A DNA stretch of 64,000 bases from Symbiodinium kawagutii (Eukaryota > Sar > Dinophyceae > Suessiales > Symbiodiniaceae), in NCBI GenBank assembly GCA_009767595.1, contig VSDK01000749.1, positions 19,899 to 83,898 on the forward strand. The letters are read 5' to 3'. Numbering within the stretch: position 1 is the first letter of the stretch; each line of letters opens with the position of its first letter. Both the position numbers and the translations under genes were made by a program. Positions 58,691 to 64,000 of the stretch are shown in pieces. The notes below the pieces were generated by a model. It made no database searches. It saw only the letters and a list, made by a program, of their open reading frames with translations, and was not told the DNA's origin.

Positions 58691-59419
58691 TTTTTTTAAT
58701 CTCTATGTACACACCTTTATGTATCCATTTTCTTTCTCGTCTAACTACTGTTTGAATGAATTCCGCTTTTGATTGTCATGTTGGCGACATCAACATTGCC
58801 CGATATGAAACTCAGCAATGTGACTTTGCAATTCTGTCGCTGTAGCGGCAAAGCCGGTTTCGGACCATCAATGAACAAGTTGATGTTCACGTTGGACATG
58901 AAAATAGCCCACCTCCCGCGATCCCCAAGGACTAGGAAAAATTTTTCTGGCGCGGCAAGAAAAGCTGAACAACAACCGTGTTTTTTCAAGCCAAAAACGG
59001 GCCCAGATTTGAAGCCATTTTTTGCTTCACCCCATGTCCTTCGCGCACGCTGCTCTCGCAAATCCTTCTGGCTCGTGGCTCACTTGTCAACAGGACGCTA
59101 CAAAACCTCGAAATTTCAATCTGGGAAAGTACACTGACAGGTCTCAAGAAACTTCTTGCTTCTCCTCCACAAATCTTCGCAAGAAAACGAAATTAGCTTG
59201 GGGAAAACCATGAACTTTGTCTCGCAATCCGCGGAGGAGTTGAAGCTTTCTGAAAGCACGTTGTTTTTCAATTTTCTCCTGCGGCGCCAGAAACTTTTTC
59301 CATAGTTCTGGAGATTGCGGAAGGTGGGCTATTTTCAAATCCAACATGAACCAACTTGTTTATTGATGGTCCGAAACCGCTTTACCAGGGGCTGGATCCG
59401 AGCACCCCCCTTCGAAGGT

Positions 59420-59690
59420 ACCCTTCAAGGGGGCTTGAAAATCCCAGGTCCTGAGGGGGGGGCTGAAGGGCTTGAAGCCCCCTTGAAGCCCTTGCGAAAC
59501 CCCCTTCAAGCTTCCTTCAAGCCCCTTGAAGCCCCCTTCAAGCCCCCTTCAACGAAGGCAAAGCCTTGAAACCCCTTTGAACCCCCCTTGAAGCCCCCTG
59601 GAAGCCCCCTCGAAGCCTCCTTCAAGCCCCCTTGAAGTCCCCAAAAAACCCCTTTAAAACCCCCTTGAACCCCTTCGAAAAAAAATCAAT
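59420..59690. repeat. CTTCAAGCCCC/CTTGAAGCCCC array, left
   Basis: Tandem words of 11-15 bp (cccttcaagcccccttgaagc); each word is partly self-complementary. Confidence 0.9.
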
Positions 59691-59799
59691 TTTCAACCAG
59701 GTTTAAGAAAACTTCGAAACCTCCGAAAATATTTCAAAAAGCCTTGCGACCTCTCCCTTCGAAGGTCCCGTTTCTCCCGCGCCGTGCTTTCCACGAACA

Positions 59800-60290
59800 T
59801 TGCGACAACAATTGCACCAAGAAAATTTAATACAATATTGTTGCGACAATATGTTTTTTTGGGCAAAACAAACGGGCCAAAAATGTTAATATATTAGTAT
59901 CGTGACAATTTTGCGTTACGCGCAAAACAATTGGGCCCCGATTTTACCATTGCAACAATTTTGTTTTGTCGACGAAACAATTGGGCCAGTCTATTTTTGC
60001 TATTGTTATAGTCTTGTTTTGTGGGCAAATCAAGTGGGCCAGAATATTCTAATTTTACCATTGCGACGATATTGTTTTATGGGCAAAACCAATGGGCCAG
60101 GGAATTTCAATATATTATTATTGCGACAATTTTGTTTTGTGGGCGAAACAAATGGGCCAGGAAATTTTAATGTTGGGCTTTGCGGTCACAACCATTGGCC
60201 TGGGAAATTTCAACATTGGTATTTCGACTACGCGAACCATTTAATATCATTCAAACGATTCAAAATCTGACATCAAATTGCGCAAGCAAA
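59800..60290. repeat. Diverged tandem repeat of about 60 bp
   Basis: At least six copies of a unit containing TTGCGACAATTTTGTTTTG, then GGGCAAAACAAATGGGCC, inside the TIR element. Confidence 0.8.
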
Positions 60291-60575
60291 ATATTTGGGG
60301 CCTGGAAACTTTCATCATTGTATTGACAAAGCCTATCAATGTTCATATTATCTAACATCTGACATGAAATTTCTTGTAACAAAATGATCGGGCCGTGAAA
60401 CTCTAACTATTGCTTCTACGCCGACAATTTACGCGATGTTCATATTTTTTCACATGTGACATTGCGCTTTGCGATCAACACCATTGGCCCGGAAAAGCTA
60501 AACAATGGTCTTTGCGCTACGCGAACAATAAAAATCATTCAAGTAATTCCACATCCAACATCATCAACGTCAAAC

Positions 60576-60806
60576 CCCCTTAAAGCCCTCTTAAAGCCCT
60601 CTTACAGCCCCCTTGAGCCCTCTTCAAGCTCCCTTCAAGCCCCCTTCAAGCCCTCTTCAAGCCCCCTTCAAACCTTTTCAAGCTCCCTTCACCCTTTCAA
60701 GCTCCCTAAGCCCCCTTCAAGGCCCCCTTACAGTCCTTCAAGACCCTTCAATGAAGTCCCCTTTTCAACCCCCCTTCAAATTCCCCTTGAAGCCGCCCTT
60801 CAAGCC
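60576..60806. repeat. CTTCAAGCCCC array, right
   Basis: A second block of the same satellite words as at 59420-59690, near the other end of the TIR element. Confidence 0.9.
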
Positions 60807-61577
60807 TTCAAAATCTGAAGGGTACCATCTTTTAGTCTCGGATCCTTCCTGCTTTACCAGCTACAGCGACAGAATTGCGAACACTGCATTGCTGTTTCTC
60901 ATGTCGCAATGTTGATGTCGCGAACAAAACAATTTGATTGTTTTTTCCCTGGCAGCGCCTCACGTGCACTAACAGATCGCTAAATGTCCGAATAGGCTGC
61001 TCTAGAACCAGCGGGATCATTAATTGATGGGCGATAAGATGATACCAGCAAAACACAGAAACAAAGCAAGCCACCAACCAGCCCAAACAAAGAACCGAAC
61101 CAAGCCAAACAAGAACCCAAACCAGCAAGACCAGATCATCATCTCACCATTGTAAAGAGCAAACAAAACAAGTTGGGGAATTCGCTGCCGAGACTCCAGA
61201 AATTTGGAAACGTTTGGAGTTAGCGCGCAAAGAAAAGCAGGGGTCTGTCTGAGAGAGCACCGACGGAATTCAATTGCAAGGTAAACTTGACGTCGCGCAA
61301 TTAAAATTTAAGCAGAATATGTGAGCAGCGCCATTTTCCACTGCAAGGAGAGTTGCGTCAGAAACTTAGAGAATACGCAAACCATGAGAAACTTCTCTGA
61401 CGCAGTTTGCGTTTGCTGGAATGGTACGAATGAAAAATGGAGCCGCGAGTTTGTAAATGAAAATTCGCGCGCTCTTGAAGCCAGTTCTGGCTTCCAAAAC
61501 ATTGCGTCCTTTTTCAAATTTCAATTGGTGAACCCAAAAATGGCCTTCAATCTGGACCCGGTTTTGGAGAAGAGCAA

Positions 61578-62065
61578 AGATGACGAAGATGATGGTGGAA
61601 GATCAGGGAAATGGAGGAAGACGACGACGGGCAAATCAGAAAGTATGAGAATGATGACGAGGATGAGGAAGATAAGAAAGATGAGGAAGATGGCAAAAGA
61701 TGAAGGCGACGAAGATTTCGAAGAGGAATGAAGATGATGAAGATGACCAAGATGACAAAGCCTGACGAAGCTAACGGAGATGACGAAGATATCGAAGATG
61801 ACCAAAATGACGCAGGTGACGAAGATGGGCGCAGATTCTTGAGATGGAGAGGATGAAGCAGATCAGGAAGATGAGAAAAATGACGAAGATGAAGAAGATC
61901 AAGCAGAAGAAGAGGATGAACAGGATGCAAAGAATGAAGCCGATGAAGAGATGAAGAGATGAATCAGATGAAGATGAAGCAGGTGATGCAGCTGACGAAG
62001 ATGTTGAAGATGAAGATGCTGAAGATGATGAAGATGAAGATGAAAATCATGAAGATGGAGAATGT
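61578..62065. repeat. GATGAAGAT purine-rich array
   Basis: About 490 bp of degenerate GAT/GAA/GAC triplets. Acidic or Ser/Leu-rich ORFs over it are repeat products. Confidence 0.9.
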
Positions 62066-62096
62066 CAAAGTTTTGAACATCAGGCTTGCAGGCAGT

Positions 62097-62475
62097 GCCT
62101 TTTGAGAAAATATTTGCATTTACAGCTACATAAAAAACCTTTACATCGAAGTGTATCTTCAAATGCGCACATGCGTGCGCGTGAGCATTTGGAAGAATTT
62201 ACATGTACATGTTGCATTTGCATTCAATTCCATTTAACTTTACGTTGCGCATTTACATTTGCATTCGCGTCTGCATTTACTCAACGTTTACCCCTACACT
62301 GACATGCACACGCACATAGACATGTTAAGTTCTAATCCAAAGATTTTCATTGACGTTGTCACTCCCTTACTGCGACATTTGCATTTACGCAACGCATATA
62401 CATGCGCACATGCGAAGTCATTCACAATTAGTCATACATTTGTGTGTGTGCGCATACAAATGCAAATGATTTACC
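62097..62475. repeat. Degenerate CATTTR/CATGCG hexamer repeat
   Basis: The words catttg, cattta, catgcg and cataca follow each other at roughly 6-bp spacing. Confidence 0.7.
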
Positions 62476-62514
62476 GTGGGGGCTCTGCATGAGCGGCACC
62501 GTTTTGCAGCAAGA

Positions 62515-63580
62515 TACCGAACCGCTTTGTTTTTTTTTCCGGGTAGTGCCTATTGCACACGAAATGCAGTTCACTATGTCTCCAGAAAGATAGCAAAAGA
62601 CATCACAAGATCACAGAAATAAGACGACCGTTGGGAAGCACCAAAAACCAGCCCAACCAAACAAAAACAACCCAAACCAGCACCAAACCAAGCAAACAAA
62701 CAGCCACCACCAAACCAAGTCAAGGTCACCTCACCAGCAAGACAAGCAAACTATTCCCTGCATCCAGGGTAGCGCCATGGCTACTATAACCTCTGAAGAT
62801 GACTGCCAAGTAATATGTTTCCGGCAGGAAGACACCGAACCCCAAAATGATTCTGCAAGCTCCTCTAAAAACACGCATTTCCTTTTTTGTTCTTGGCTTG
62901 CAGCAACGTCTGTAAATCAAAAAGCCCCGGGAGCTGCATTGCGGGAATTGCGCAAATGAAGCAGCTTTTTTTTGGCCAGGTGGTGCCTATTGCACACGGA
63001 ATGCAGGTCGCCGTGTGTCCCATAAGCTGCAAAAGGGATCAGAAGATCACCAACTGGATCCAGATGACCAAGCCACGAACCAAACCAAGAAACCAAGCAG
63101 ACCAGCAACCAAGCAAAAAAACCAGCAACAACACCAAAAAAAACCACGCCACAAACCAGCCGAACAATCACTAGTCATCTGGAGCCCAAGTGAAAAGTAA
63201 CTACCCAACTGCGCAAAGTGAAACGGGTGACAATCCGCTCTCACGCATCTCAGTAGTCAAGGAGCCAGGCATTTTTTTTTGCCATGTGGTGCCTATTGCA
63301 CGCGGAATGCAGGTCACCATGAGTCCCGTAAGCCGTGAAAATCAAAGGATCACTGATAGAGACTCAAGATGACAATGGCCAGAACCAAGACCAGGCAACA
63401 AAAAACAAAAAACCAAAACCAGCAAACCAAACCAAAAACCACCAACCAGCCAAACAAACCAAACCAGACACAACCAAAGTCATCAAGAGAACAAGCAATC
63501 CATGAAAACTATCTGTGCAAAGGTGAAACAGGTGACAATCCGCACTCACGCATCTCAGTAGTCAAAGAGCCAGGCATCAG
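62515..63580. repeat. Tandem repeat of about 305 bp with CCAAAC-rich blocks
   Basis: Units hold a T-run, the motif GTGCCTATTGCAC, and a block rich in ACCAAACCA. The motif recurs at 62544, 62981 and 63287; the sequence GTGACAATCCGC at 63227 recurs at 63532 (305 bp). A related CCAAAC block lies at 61053-61130. Confidence 0.8.
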
Positions 63581-64000
63581 CATCTCTCTTCATCTTGATA
63601 AGTGCGCGAGCAACCATCCATTGGAAGAGATGAAAGTGTGCAACAGCCTGAAAGCGACCACCTGTAATAGCACTGGAGGAAATCAACCCTTGCAGCTTCG
63701 TACAAGAGAGCCATAACGAGTGCGGAAAGGAGCGCAAAGACCCAGTCACCAAGAAGAAGATGAGCAAATAAAAAGGGAGAGAGGCCCCAGCCTCCCCCCC
63801 ACTGTAAAGAGCGAATCGATCGACCACGGCCAAGCTCCAGGGGAGCAATAAAGAAAATCCTGCGTCGTTCCCCCAAGCGTTTGCCACGCGAATAGAGACA
63901 CCGTCTCCTCCAACTGCGCCTGCTTCCAGCACAAACCGGTACCACAGAGTACCATGGACACTTTGGATGCCACGCAGGATAGGGCTCCACAATATGGTTG
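63581..64000. other. Right edge, no recognised gene
   Basis: Overlapping minus-strand frames of about 140 codons are open here in three phases, which argues against any one being coding. No motifs recognised. Confidence 0.4.

Larger units (their letters stand above)
59388..60850. mobile_element. Non-autonomous TIR element, 9-bp target duplication
   Basis: A 1463-bp element flanked by GCTTTACCA at 59379-59387 and 60851-60859. Near each end lie inverted GGATCCGAG (59394-59402; 60837-60845) and, further in, inverted GGTACCCTTCA (59417-59427; 60816-60826). Internal parts are CTTCAAGCCCC satellite-like arrays at both flanks and a diverged repeat of about 60 bp in the middle. No transposase. The 9-bp duplication would fit a Mutator-like (MULE) transposase acting in trans; this is inference. 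Confidence 0.75.
58775..60925. repeat. Imperfect inverted repeat, one arm interrupted
   Basis: The left arm 58775-58970 is the reverse complement of 59265-59387 joined to 60851-60925. The loop is about 290 bp. The left arm is uninterrupted, so it shows the empty site of the element lying in the right arm. Confidence 0.8.

Noticed and set aside
57607..58772. Long plus-strand ORFs (up to 246 codons) rich in Tyr, Leu and Ser that resemble membrane proteins
   Set aside because: They are translations of the TATC/TGTC array; all three frames give similar peptides.
61521..62162. Serine/leucine/histidine-rich minus-strand ORFs
   Set aside because: Reverse reading of the GATGAAGAT array.
1..64000. 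CRISPR arrays, tRNA or rRNA genes, prokaryotic operons
   Set aside because: No regular repeat-spacer pattern and no cloverleaf or rRNA core sequence noticed; introns and retroelements show a eukaryotic nucleus.

Overview
The window reads as nuclear DNA of a dinoflagellate, most likely of the Symbiodiniaceae kind. Five things point there. (1) Exons of recognisable proteins lie on one strand (minus) from about 37 kb down to 4.5 kb. (2) Introns joining exons in frame start with GC and GA as well as GT, and end AG|G. (3) A 16-base exact copy of the 3' end of the dinoflagellate spliced leader sits inside a retrotransposon repeat. (4) There is an interstitial TTTAGGG-type telomeric tract. (5) One gene has a leader shaped like a dinoflagellate plastid-targeting presequence. 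Exon joins were made by eye from reading-frame phase and family motifs; they are models, not transcripts.

Layout, minus-strand gene array (37.2 to 4.4 kb, in order of transcription): a putative plastid-targeted protein (37.13-35.3 kb); a multi-exon region ending in a nucleotide-diphospho-sugar-transferase-like exon (34.7-29.5 kb); a short alanine-rich leader exon and a coiled-coil protein (29.28-28.1 kb); a ClpX-type AAA+ unfoldase in at least 14 exons (27.3-22.14 kb); a large protein-kinase gene whose first candidate exon starts only 107 bp after the ClpX stop (22.03-12.35 kb); an ARM/HEAT-like helical-repeat gene in four exons (12.15-8.03 kb); and the C-terminal end of a protein kinase (5.55-4.47 kb). 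The last piece supplies what the upstream kinase lacks, so the ARM gene may sit between two halves of one kinase gene.

Layout, repeat-rich half (37-64 kb): a decayed LINE on the minus strand (38.7-39.5 kb), and a LINE on the plus strand (42.3-50.15 kb) cut in two by a 7.3-kb tyrosine-recombinase retrotransposon (42614-49952). That element has split direct repeats of the PAT/Ngaro type, and minus-strand ORFs for a small membrane protein, a zinc-knuckle Gag, a methyltransferase-like domain, RT/RNase H and a tyrosine recombinase. Beyond it lie about 5.6 kb with no recognisable genes, a telomere-like tract, simple-sequence arrays, a 1.46-kb terminal-inverted-repeat element with a 9-bp target duplication inserted in one arm of an inverted repeat, and 305-bp tandem repeats with CCAAAC-rich blocks.

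Most striking: the spliced-leader remnant lies in the terminal repeat of the retrotransposon, in sense, 23 bases before its first ATG. This suggests that the element propagated through, or is built to mimic, a trans-spliced mRNA.
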